Shown here: positions 53,022 through 61,817 of the stretch, piece after piece | Numbering within the stretch: the first letter of the stretch is position 1 | How the letters are laid out: the number at the start of each line of letters is the position of its first letter | Assembly (NCBI GenBank): GCA_963205275.1 | Contig: CAUJIH010000093.1 | Span: 1 to 64,000 of the forward strand | Source: Verrucomicrobiota bacterium | Lineage (GTDB): Bacteria > Verrucomicrobiota > Verrucomicrobiia > Verrucomicrobiales > DEV007 | Reading direction: 5' to 3' | DNA: 64,000 bases | Made by a program: the position numbers and the translations under genes | The notes under the pieces: generated by a model | Told to the model about the DNA's origin: nothing | What the model saw: the letters and a program-made list of their open reading frames with translations, nothing else | The model's database searches: none

Positions 53022-54191
53022 ATGACACACTTTGCACAGGAATGGGACCCGCGCTCTCCCGAGGTCCAGCGTGACCAAGTGGCTGCCTTTGATGACATGC
53101 GCCGTCGCCAGCCAGTCGCCTGGAGCGACCTCTTGGGGTGGACTTTTTTTCGTCATGCCGATGTCGTGCGAGCCTTGCTGGATACTGATACTTTTAGCAG
53201 TGAGGTGTCTCGTCATCTCTCCGTGCCCGGAGGGATGGATCCGCCGCGACATACGAAATATCGCCGTCTGATCAATCCGTATTTTTCCCCGGCTCGCATG
53301 GCGGAATTTGAGCCAGTGTGCCGCGAGGTGGCGCGAGATCTGCTGGAGGTCTTGCGTGATCGCGAGGATGTGGAGTTCACTTCGGAGGTGACGCTTCCCT
53401 TCGCCGTGGCCGTGCAAAGTCGTTTCCTGGGATGGCCTCGCGAGATCGAATCCGAGATCGCTCGATGGATTCGGCGAAGCCAGCGAGCCACGCGTGAGCA
53501 GGATAGAACCGTGCTTTCTCAGGTAGCGGGGGAATTTGAAGAAATCATCCATCGCCTGCTCGATGCTCGGGTGAGCGCTCCCGATGGACGGGATTTGACG
53601 GCTTCGCTGATGCGGGAGCAGATAGAGGATCGTCCGCTGACACGGGAGGAGCTCACAAGTATTCTCCGGACTTGGACGGCGGGTGAGATCGGAACGGTCT
53701 CTGCTTCCGTTGGAATTCTGATTCACTTTCTCCGAAATCGTCCGGAGCTCTGTGAGATTCTGCGCTCACAGACACAGAAGATTGAAGAAGCCAGCGACGA
53801 GATTTTGCGACTGCATGGTCCGTTGGTGATGAGTCGTCGCGTGACGACCCGTGAAGTAGAAGTCTGTGGGCGAGTGATTCTCGCTGGGCAGCGAGTGTCG
53901 CTGAATTGGATCTCAGCGAATCGAGACGAAGAAGTCTTTGCTGATGCTCACGAGTTTCGTTTCGGTCGTGATCCAGGGAAGAATCTGCTCTATGGAATCG
54001 GCATTCACGCCTGTCCCGGTGCGCCGATGGCGCGGCTAGAGATGCGCGTGTTTTTGGAAGAATGGCTCAACTCGGGAATCGAGTGGGAACTGGATCCGGA
54101 AGAAGCGCCAGTCAATGCATTCTTTCCAGACAGCGGATTTTCAAAGCTCCCTCTGATTCTTCACGCGAGCGAGCCAATGCTGCGATCATAG
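53022..54191 (+). CDS. Bacterial cytochrome P450
   Basis: This 389-residue soluble haem monooxygenase has the haem-binding loop FGRDPGKNLLYGIGIHACPG with the thiolate Cys and APMARLEMRVFLEEW after it. The ExxR motif is in EILRLHGP, and the I-helix region is WTAGEIGTVSAS, where most P450s have AGxET or AGxDT, so the proton-delivery Thr seems shifted. MDPPRHTKYRRLINPYFSP is typical. Substrate cannot be predicted. No ferredoxin or reductase gene is adjacent. ATG 53022 is preferred; the frame stays open to TTG 52932, overlapping the divergent gene. Confidence 0.92.
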   Translation: MTHFAQEWDPRSPEVQRDQVAAFDDMRRRQPVAWSDLLGWTFFRHADVVRALLDTDTFSSEVSRHLSVPGGMDPPRHTKYRRLINPYFSPARMAEFEPVCREVARDLLEVLRDREDVEFTSEVTLPFAVAVQSRFLGWPREIESEIARWIRRSQRATREQDRTVLSQVAGEFEEIIHRLLDARVSAPDGRDLTASLMREQIEDRPLTREELTSILRTWTAGEIGTVSASVGILIHFLRNRPELCEILRSQTQKIEEASDEILRLHGPLVMSRRVTTREVEVCGRVILAGQRVSLNWISANRDEEVFADAHEFRFGRDPGKNLLYGIGIHACPGAPMARLEMRVFLEEWLNSGIEWELDPEEAPVNAFFPDSGFSKLPLILHASEPMLRS

Positions 54192-54285
54192 GAGGGACTC
54201 ACGAAAGTAGCAAAATCGATGGGTTAAATCGCCAGAGTAATCTCCGAAGCGCCTTTCAAAATCTCGTATTTTTACGCCTCTGGGA

Positions 54286-56988
54286 TCACGCCTTTTTCTT
54301 CGGCGCCGACTTCTTTTTTACCGTCTGGGCGGATTTCGCTGCGGCTGTCTTCCGAGCCGCAGGTGCCTTGCTCGCCGTCGCCGTTTTCTTCGTCGTCGCC
54401 GCTTTTTTGGTGGTAGATTTTCCCGCAGTTCCTTCGCGAGGCGGGAATTCCCAGCCTAGAAGTCGCTTACCTTTCGCATTGCATACGAGAGAGGCAGAAA
54501 AGGGCTTGCCCTTCTTGCTGATCCACTGGTCGATGACGTCCGTACGACCTTCGGTGAAGAATTTTTTCGCCTGCTCCCGAGGGATCTGGAACTTGCACAT
54601 TTCCTTGCTCAGTCGAGCCCGACATCCTGCTCCGGCGACACGCTGATCGCAAATGTAGCTGCTCGGAGTCTCGTAGATCTCCCCCTTCTCACACGAGGGA
54701 CACTTGCAAATACGATTTTCAGGACGGATGGCCTCGGCTTCACCCTCTTCTTCTGCCGTCTTTTCGAAGACAAACGCCGCTTTCAAACCCGATTTCGCGT
54801 CCTCCTGAAGTTCCAGGGCCGCATCAAACGGAGTCTTGAAGCGACTGACGAATCCTGTCAGAGGGCCGACAAATTTCTGAGTCAGCAGAGTGCGAGCTTC
54901 CTCTGCGGAAAGTGGCCGACTGGCGATGACCTTGGGAAGTGAGAATTTGCATCCCACTTGTTTACACTTATAGCGCCCGTCATCCTGTGCCAGGGAAGGA
55001 GCTCCACAGACGGGACAGGGGACGGGGAACTCAGGCCATTCGCGCTCGACGGAAGAGAGTGCATAGCTACGTGATGCTTCGACCACGTTGCGTGTGAGAG
55101 TTTTGATCTCCGACATGAAGGCTGGGCGCTCCAGCTTGCCCTGCTCCATTTGCTTCAGTTTATACTCCCACTCTCCCGTCATTTCCGGTGAGGTCAGGAT
55201 ACCGATTTTCATATTGCGGAGCTGTTCGATCAGGCGCATCCCGCGGGTGGTGACGAAGAGATCACGTCCCTCACGAGTGAGGTATTTGTCTAACAGGAGA
55301 CCTTCGATGATCGAGGCGCGGGTGGCAGGGGTGCCGAGTCCGCGCTCGGACATGGCATCGCGGAGATCTTCGTCATCGACGCGCTTTCCGGCTGTTTCCA
55401 TGGCAGAGAGAAGAGTGCTTTCGTTGTAGCGTGCCGGGGGCCTGGTCTCTTTCTCCAGCAGATCGATCTGTCTGAGACGAGCGGTTTCACCTGGTTTCAG
55501 CGGTACGATCTGTCGATCTCCACGCTTGGTCTCGTCTTCGTCTTCCTCTTGATCGTCCTCCGCTCGATTACTTTTGTCGGCGGTTTTTCCATATACGGCG
55601 AGCCAGCCTGGTTCGATCAGGATTTTGCCTTCGCTCTGGAAGTGATCTTCTCCGATGGTGGAAATTCGCGAGGTCGTTTCGAACTCGGCCTGGGGATAGA
55701 ATGCTGCAATGAAGCGCCGGGTGACCATGTCATAGAGCTTCAATTCCGCTTCATCAAGGTGTCCGGGAATCTGACCCGTGGGAATGATCGCAAAGTGATC
55801 GCTGACTTTCGCTCCGTTGAACACCCGGCGATTGGACCCGGAGACGAGACGATCAGCCAGCGCTTTGCCCGCGTGTCGAGGAAGATCGGAGACGGTATGC
55901 CCGCTGGCATGAGAGAGTTTCTCCAGCGTACCAATCGTCGTGCCCACGTAATCGTCGGGCAGATAGCGAGAATCTGTCCTCGGGTACGTCAGAACCTTGT
56001 GTCTCTCATAGAGGGCTTGAGCGATTTGGAGGGTTCGTCGTGCGGAGAATCCGAAGCGACCGTTCGCTTCGCGCTGTAGGGTCGTGAGATCGTAGAGCTG
56101 AGGGGCGATCTGCCGAAGAGGCTTCTTTTTCTCCTCGACCGAAGCGACTTTCCCACGACAGCGCTCAATGATCGCCTCTGCATGGGCGCGATCCCAGATT
56201 CGCTCGGCTCGGGCGTGCGGCTTGTCCTCTCTCTTCCGAAAAGATGGATCGAACCAGCGTCCGGGGTATTCTCCGGCAGACACGAGGAATCGCCCGTGGA
56301 CTTCGAAATAATCTTCGCTGACGAAGTCGCCGATTTCCTGTTCGCGCTCCGCCAGCAGGGCAAGAGTGGGCGTTTGAACTCGACCTACGGGAGTTTTGTT
56401 GAATCCTCCGAATTTACTGTTGAAAGCGGTCATCGCCCGCGTCGAGTTGATCCCGACTAACCAGTCTGACTCGGATCGGCAGCGTGCGGCATCCGCCAAG
56501 GGTCGCATTTCCTTCTCCCCACGTAGGTGGGCAAAAGCCTCGCGGATGGAGCCATCGGTCATCGATTGCATCCACAGGCGACGAATCGGTTTCTGGCTGC
56601 CGCAATATTGAACGATGTAGCGGAAAATGAGTTCTCCCTCGCGTCCGGCGTCACAAGCGTTGATCAGCTCTGTGACATCCTTGCGAGCCATGAGTCGCTT
56701 AAGCAAGTTCAGACGGGCTTTGCTTCCTTTGTCCTCACTGGGCTCGAGAATAAATTCTTCCGGAATCACGGGCAGGCAATCAAAGTTCCAGGGCAGGTTT
56801 TTCCCGTCCGGCGTCATGGGATGCGCCTGCTGCACGAGGTGTCCGATCGCTGATGAGATGATGTATCGATCATTCTCAAAATGATCGGCTTGCTTTTCAA
56901 AACGTCCGATCGCTGGATCTTTCCCGAGAACTCGGGCAAGATCGGCTGCGACACTGGGCTTCTCGGCGATAATGAGGGACTTGGACAT
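54286..56988 (-). CDS. topB: DNA topoisomerase III (TopB-like) with basic tail
   Basis: This 900-residue type IA topoisomerase relaxes or decatenates DNA through a tyrosine link. The N-terminal Toprim domain is [19 protein letters not shown] with [13 protein letters not shown]. The active-site Tyr is in [17 protein letters not shown] (near residue 320). [16 protein letters not shown] and the central gate pattern follow. The C-terminus has zinc-ribbon-like Cys clusters ([20 protein letters not shown]) and two topoisomerase C-terminal repeats, then a Lys/Ala-rich tail of about 50 residues. ATG 56988 starts at [15 protein letters not shown] 57021 would add 11 residues. Confidence 0.92.
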   Translation of the reverse strand: MSKSLIIAEKPSVAADLARVLGKDPAIGRFEKQADHFENDRYIISSAIGHLVQQAHPMTPDGKNLPWNFDCLPVIPEEFILEPSEDKGSKARLNLLKRLMARKDVTELINACDAGREGELIFRYIVQYCGSQKPIRRLWMQSMTDGSIREAFAHLRGEKEMRPLADAARCRSESDWLVGINSTRAMTAFNSKFGGFNKTPVGRVQTPTLALLAEREQEIGDFVSEDYFEVHGRFLVSAGEYPGRWFDPSFRKREDKPHARAERIWDRAHAEAIIERCRGKVASVEEKKKPLRQIAPQLYDLTTLQREANGRFGFSARRTLQIAQALYERHKVLTYPRTDSRYLPDDYVGTTIGTLEKLSHASGHTVSDLPRHAGKALADRLVSGSNRRVFNGAKVSDHFAIIPTGQIPGHLDEAELKLYDMVTRRFIAAFYPQAEFETTSRISTIGEDHFQSEGKILIEPGWLAVYGKTADKSNRAEDDQEEDEDETKRGDRQIVPLKPGETARLRQIDLLEKETRPPARYNESTLLSAMETAGKRVDDEDLRDAMSERGLGTPATRASIIEGLLLDKYLTREGRDLFVTTRGMRLIEQLRNMKIGILTSPEMTGEWEYKLKQMEQGKLERPAFMSEIKTLTRNVVEASRSYALSSVEREWPEFPVPCPVCGAPSLAQDDGRYKCKQVGCKFSLPKVIASRPLSAEEARTLLTQKFVGPLTGFVSRFKTPFDAALELQEDAKSGLKAAFVFEKTAEEEGEAEAIRPENRICKCPSCEKGEIYETPSSYICDQRVAGAGCRARLSKEMCKFQIPREQAKKFFTEGRTDVIDQWISKKGKPFSASLVCNAKGKRLLGWEFPPREGTAGKSTTKKAATTKKTATASKAPAARKTAAAKSAQTVKKKSAPKKKA

Positions 56989-57062
56989 GGGATTGAGGAA
57001 TCGCACGATCCTTTGATTCAATCAAAGGTCAGGAAAGGTAATTCCCTGATTTAAGTAAAAGG

Positions 57063-58196
57063 TCAATCAGCTTTCGTAAAGGTTTTGCCTGCATGTTGTC
57101 GAATGAGGTGCTTCATCTCCATCTGCAGGAGCGTCACGGAGAGCGGACCAGGTGCTAGGGAAAGGACCTCGGAAAGGGCATCGATCCCGGATGGCCCGAG
57201 CTCGAGCTGATCGAGAATCTGGCGTTCGAGCGGGCTGAGTTCTGCCTGACGAGCCGGGACCGTCGGGCGAGAGATTTTCGCTGATTCGGGCGATGAGGAG
57301 AAGTCCAGCGGCAGAGAATTGAGTTCGAGATCCAGTTCTTGGATGATGTCTTCCGCATCGCAGACGAGTTTGGCTCCGCTCTGGATGAGGCGATTGCATC
57401 CGACCGAACTGGGACGGTCAATCGGACCCGGCACGGCGAAAACCGTGCGACCCTGTTCGATCGCTTGATTCGCCGTGATCAGCGCTCCACTCCAGGCTGG
57501 GGCTTCCACGACGATGATGCCCCGCGACATGCCTGCGACGATACGGTTCCGCAGAGGGAAAGATTGTTTATCCGGAACGTAGAGAACGGGAAACTCTGAG
57601 AGAACGGCACCATTTTCTGCGATTCTGTCTGCCAGAGCCTGATTTTCCGGTGGGAAGACATTCCCGATCCCGGAGCCGAGGACTGCTATGGTGCGTCCGC
57701 CTGCGGCGATCGCTGCCTCGTGGGCCGCAGTATCGATCCCACGAGCCAGTCCGCTCACGATCGTGAAGCCTGCTTTCGCCAGCTGAAAGCTCAGCTTGCG
57801 CGACTGATCGCGGCCATAATGCGTCATCCGACGCGATCCCACCACGGCCACAGAAATCTCGTCCGCTGGACGGATCGAACCGCGCATGTAGAGGAGAAAG
57901 GGGGCATCGTGAATTTGCTTCAGAGCAGGCGGATACAATGGATCTTCGATACTCAGGAGCGAGACCCCGTGCTCTCTCATCCGACGCTTCTCTTCCATCA
58001 GATCGATCTGCTGCTCCCATCCAGTGATGTGGGCTGCCATTTCTTCGCCAATACCCGGGACGCGAAGCAGATCGCGGATCGGAGCTGCCAAGACTGCTTC
58101 TGGCGATCCGAATTGTTCGATCATGCGTTTGACACGGATCGGTCCCACTTTGGGCAGGAGATTGAGGGCGAGGTAGGCGTCCAGAGTCGTGAGCAT
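57063..58196 (-). CDS. dprA: DNA processing protein DprA
   Basis: This 377-residue protein loads RecA on incoming single-stranded DNA in natural transformation. It has an N-terminal helix-hairpin-helix region (LPKVGPIRVKRMIEQFG, LLRVPGIGEEMAAHI), then the Rossmann core with VAVVGSRRMTHYGRDQSRKL, GFTIVSGLARGIDTAAHEAA, IAVLGSGIGNVFPPEN and ALITANQAIEQGRTVFAVPG, then a C-terminal winged-helix domain (LSPLERQILDQLE). ATG 58196 is chosen by family alignment; ATG 58235 lies in a hydrophobic extension unlikely to be real. It follows topB in the same direction. Confidence 0.93.
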   Translation of the reverse strand: MLTTLDAYLALNLLPKVGPIRVKRMIEQFGSPEAVLAAPIRDLLRVPGIGEEMAAHITGWEQQIDLMEEKRRMREHGVSLLSIEDPLYPPALKQIHDAPFLLYMRGSIRPADEISVAVVGSRRMTHYGRDQSRKLSFQLAKAGFTIVSGLARGIDTAAHEAAIAAGGRTIAVLGSGIGNVFPPENQALADRIAENGAVLSEFPVLYVPDKQSFPLRNRIVAGMSRGIIVVEAPAWSGALITANQAIEQGRTVFAVPGPIDRPSSVGCNRLIQSGAKLVCDAEDIIQELDLELNSLPLDFSSSPESAKISRPTVPARQAELSPLERQILDQLELGPSGIDALSEVLSLAPGPLSVTLLQMEMKHLIRQHAGKTFTKAD

Positions 58197-58349
58197 GTCA
58201 ATGCAATACGGGAAAATGATCAGGATAAATAGCACTTATGAACAATCAAGTGCAAAATGCTTTATTTGCTGCTTCTTGCCACGCAATTCCGCCGTGCGAT
58301 TCACGAGGCTTCTTCTTGATCTTATCGCGCATTCGTTCATTCGTCTTGC

Positions 58350-59990
58350 ATGATGAAAAGAAGACAATTGCTGGAAGTGGCTGCTGGTGCCTCAGGAGCG
58401 GGATTTTTGGGCACATCCTTCAGTTTCGCTGAGGAAAAGGCGAAGTCAGGTGACTATGAGAGTCCATACGAGGGGATTGCTTGGGATCAGTGCCAATTTC
58501 TGCATTCCATGTCGCATCAGCATCAGGGAACCAATGACACCTCTCGCGATCTCTTCCTGGCCATGGGCTACGGACACTTCGCCTTCAGCAATTACTATCC
58601 ATCTCGCCCGACTTATCCCCTGCCGGAGTCTTGGAGTAAAAAGCATCCGGAAATCATCGCTGCGCCGAATGCAGAGCAGCATTCCTTCACTGATTACGGA
58701 TTGCATGCAAATTCTCTCGGGAGTCTTTTTTCCTCAGGATACGGGGCGGGGATTCCGAGGAAAGGCTGGACGAGTTCTCCCATCGAGCATCGGGTCAGCG
58801 ATTTTCATCGTTTCACCACCGACCGCCCTTGGGAAGGGGTTTACCGGATTGATATTCGCTTTACTTCAAAAACGAAAGAAGCCCAGGTTCGACTGACGGT
58901 AGCGGGAGCGACCGAATGCAATCCGCGCCAGGAATATGCCGAGGTCGGAGCGATTCAGGGAAAAGCGCTCGATGCAGGGCGATACAGCATTCCCTTTCGC
59001 GTGAATGCTGACGAAGTGGTGTTTCGACTCGAGTTCGACCCGGAGCAGATCACTTTCACAGAACTCCGCCTGATGCAGGGAACCTATCGCCCTTGGCGAG
59101 ACGCCTTCCTCGCGATCCTCGACGGTGAAATCATCGATGGAGAAAAGCGCGGAGGGCTGCTCTACGCGGATAGCGGAGGGATCACTCTCAATCATCCAAC
59201 GGGAAAGATGGAAAACTATGTGGAGATGCTCGACTTCGACCCTCGTGTGCTCGGGATCGAAGTGTGGAACCACCTTTCCTCCGGATTCGGTGCTTCAGGA
59301 TACGTGGATTCCATGGATGGGACTCCTCCTCCCCACTACTTTTACGATCTCTGGGATCAGATTTTGGCCACAGGGCGTCGCTGCTGGGGGTTTTTCGTGA
59401 AGGATCATACGACTTATGGTCGCGGTCGAAATGTTCTCCTCGTCCCTTCTGTGGAATCGGCCTCATGTGAAGAGAAGGAGGCCACGGCTCTACGAGCCTA
59501 CCGAAACGGCAATTTTTTCGGAGCGGTATCTGCGATCACACTGAACGAGGAAGGAAAAGTCGATGCTCCCTACGATCACAGCGACTTCCGATTCCGTCGC
59601 ATCGACCTGCGTCGCGATGTTGCGGGCAAAGTAGAGGCCCTAGAGGTGGAGGTGGGGGATCAGGACGTGAACAAGCGTCCGAATCTGCAAATTCGCTTCG
59701 TCACAGAGGAAGGAACGGTTCTGATCGTCGATGGTGATCGAGCGGAGTTTCCTTTGAATGGCGACAAGAAACCGCAGTTTGTCCGCATCGAAGCCATTGC
59801 CTATCCTTCGCAAGCCAAAGGCGAACCACTGACCTCCGAGAAAATCCGCAAGCTGAGCATCGCGGAAATTTCCAGAATCCACGATAAAATCCTAGAGAAA
59901 CAGCCCATCTTTTTCGGTAATCCCGTCGAAACTCGTGTTCCCGTTCCCACGGTAGATCTGATCTTTTCCCAGGCGATCCGCAGAATCTGA
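58350..59990 (+). CDS. Tat-exported PHP-fold protein, function unknown
   Basis: This 546-residue protein begins MKRRQLLEVAAGASGAGFLG, a short twin-arginine-like signal (Arg pair within MMKRRQ). PHP-domain metallohydrolase landmarks are present: CQFLHSMSHQHQGTNDT (metal His cluster), GGITLNHPTGKMENY, VLGIEVWNHLS and CWGFFVKDHTTYG. Between residues 140 and 230 there is a beta-rich insert, and the C-terminal 150 residues form another beta region. PHP proteins are phosphatases or nucleases in general; the exported form here suggests another ester or glycan substrate. It is a single gene. Confidence 0.68.
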   Translation: MMKRRQLLEVAAGASGAGFLGTSFSFAEEKAKSGDYESPYEGIAWDQCQFLHSMSHQHQGTNDTSRDLFLAMGYGHFAFSNYYPSRPTYPLPESWSKKHPEIIAAPNAEQHSFTDYGLHANSLGSLFSSGYGAGIPRKGWTSSPIEHRVSDFHRFTTDRPWEGVYRIDIRFTSKTKEAQVRLTVAGATECNPRQEYAEVGAIQGKALDAGRYSIPFRVNADEVVFRLEFDPEQITFTELRLMQGTYRPWRDAFLAILDGEIIDGEKRGGLLYADSGGITLNHPTGKMENYVEMLDFDPRVLGIEVWNHLSSGFGASGYVDSMDGTPPPHYFYDLWDQILATGRRCWGFFVKDHTTYGRGRNVLLVPSVESASCEEKEATALRAYRNGNFFGAVSAITLNEEGKVDAPYDHSDFRFRRIDLRRDVAGKVEALEVEVGDQDVNKRPNLQIRFVTEEGTVLIVDGDRAEFPLNGDKKPQFVRIEAIAYPSQAKGEPLTSEKIRKLSIAEISRIHDKILEKQPIFFGNPVETRVPVPTVDLIFSQAIRRI

Positions 59991-60081
59991 ATCGGAGTTA
60001 GCGTAGATACGGGCCTGCGTCACTTGCCTAAATGCGCTCTTGACGGGGGATGCGGTTCTCCCGGACCGTGCCTCAGTATCC

Positions 60082-61797
60082 ATGAAATTCTGTTTCTTTC
60101 TTTGTCTGGCGACACTGGCTCCGCTCTTCGTTTTTTCCGACGTACCTGAGTTTGTTTATATCAACGGAAAAATTGTTACTCTTGATGCCACAGATTCCAT
60201 CCACGAGGCCTTGGCCGTTGAGGATGGGAAAATCGCGGCTGTCGGATCGAATGATTCCGTTCGAATACTCGCTGGCCCGGATACGAAGATTATCGATCTG
60301 AAAGGGCAGACCGTGATTCCCGGCATCATCGAAAGTCACATTCATAGTCTCGGTGTCGTTAGGGCGGATCTCGCTGGCAAGTATGCAGAACTGCGCAGCA
60401 TTGCGGAAGTTCAGGACTGGATTCGCCAAAAGGCAGCGACGGTACCTCCTGGGACTTGGATTGAAGTGCCTCGCAATGAAATCACGCGACTTGCCGAACA
60501 ACGCTTCCCGACACCTGAGGAACTGGACGCTGGGACGAAAGATCATCCTGTCGCCTTCATTTCCGTCACGAAAACGGTTCTCAATTCTGCGGGCTGGAAG
60601 GCTCTGGGACTCGATCAGCCCTCGGCGACTGTTCCCGGCGGTGAACTGGTGCTCGAAGACGGACGCCCCGTGCTGATGCGGGGTGGACAAGTTTTTTTGC
60701 GTAGTCACATGCCGTCGCCGGTGATCTATCCCGATGAACTCGTCCAGAAAAAGTTGGAGGAACTGATGGGGATATACAATTCCGTCGGGATTACGACGAT
60801 CTTCGAGCGTGCGACGAATCGCACCGGATACGATCTCTTCCGGAAGCAGGAGAAGGAGAATCGACTCAACACGCGGGTGCGATGCACCTTCCGTTTTTCC
60901 GCTCACGACGGAGCAGGAGTGGGAAAATTCGTGAAAGCCCTAGGACTTTCCCCTGGGGACGGAGATGATCTCGTCCGAGCCACTTCCTTGAAGATCACCG
61001 TCGATGGTGGAATCCACTGGGGCACGACTTGGCTCAGCGAGCCACACGGGGAAAAGCGCACCACTTTTTATCGGAATACCGATCCGAATAACATGGGAGT
61101 TCATCACTACACTCCCGAGCAAATGGTGGAGATTTTCGCAGCAGTCGAGCGACTCGGCTGGCCCATGAGCGCCCATGTCACGGGTGACGGCGGAGCTACG
61201 GCTGTCCTGCAGGCAGTCAAAGCAGTCTCCAAGGATCAGCCTGAGATATTGAAGCGTCGCTTCAACTTGATTCACACGTACTTCCCGACTCCGGAACTGG
61301 CGGCTCTCGCCAAGTCGGTAGGTGCCGGAGTGGATACGCAGCCCTATCTGTACCAGCGCGATGCCAATTTCATCAACCGCATCTACGGCCCGAACTGGTC
61401 TGCTCGATTCATCGGCCTGGGAGAATGGGTTCGAGCCGGGATACCGGTGGGGATGAATAGTGATCACATGATAGGTCTCGACCCCGATCATGCGATGAAT
61501 TCCTTCGATCCCTTTCTGATGCTGGAAATCGCTGTCACTCGGCGAGATGATCGCGGGGACGTGTACGGTGAAAACCAGCGTCTGAGCCGATTAGATGCTC
61601 TCCGCTGCGCGACCATCTGGCCCGCCTGGCTGAGTTTTGATGAGGAGAAACTCGGGACGCTAGAAGTGGGGAAGCTCGCGGACTTCGTCGTGCTGGACCG
61701 TGACTATCTCAGCTGCCCTGACGAGGAAATCCACCTGATTCGTCCTCGCCTCACAGTCATGGGTGGACGAGTTGTTTTTTCATCGGAAAAGAACTAG
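60082..61797 (+). CDS. Secreted amidohydrolase (YtcJ/amidohydrolase 3 type)
   Basis: This 571-residue metal-dependent hydrolase has a signal peptide (residues 1-20, ending FSDVPE) and an amidohydrolase fold: FVYINGKIVTLD, VIPGIIESHIHS (metal ligands), LKITVDGGIHWGTTWL, MSAHVTGDGGATAVL, FNLIHTYFP, PVGMNSDHMIG and a C-terminal GTLEVGKLADFVVLDRDYL. This fits the amidohydrolase family 3 group, whose substrates include N-substituted amides. Export is unusual for cytoplasmic relatives. ATG 60082 gives the signal peptide; ATG 60040 upstream does not. Confidence 0.88.
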   Translation: MKFCFFLCLATLAPLFVFSDVPEFVYINGKIVTLDATDSIHEALAVEDGKIAAVGSNDSVRILAGPDTKIIDLKGQTVIPGIIESHIHSLGVVRADLAGKYAELRSIAEVQDWIRQKAATVPPGTWIEVPRNEITRLAEQRFPTPEELDAGTKDHPVAFISVTKTVLNSAGWKALGLDQPSATVPGGELVLEDGRPVLMRGGQVFLRSHMPSPVIYPDELVQKKLEELMGIYNSVGITTIFERATNRTGYDLFRKQEKENRLNTRVRCTFRFSAHDGAGVGKFVKALGLSPGDGDDLVRATSLKITVDGGIHWGTTWLSEPHGEKRTTFYRNTDPNNMGVHHYTPEQMVEIFAAVERLGWPMSAHVTGDGGATAVLQAVKAVSKDQPEILKRRFNLIHTYFPTPELAALAKSVGAGVDTQPYLYQRDANFINRIYGPNWSARFIGLGEWVRAGIPVGMNSDHMIGLDPDHAMNSFDPFLMLEIAVTRRDDRGDVYGENQRLSRLDALRCATIWPAWLSFDEEKLGTLEVGKLADFVVLDRDYLSCPDEEIHLIRPRLTVMGGRVVFSSEKN

Positions 61798-61817
61798 AAC
61801 GCTCAAGAATTATCGTT

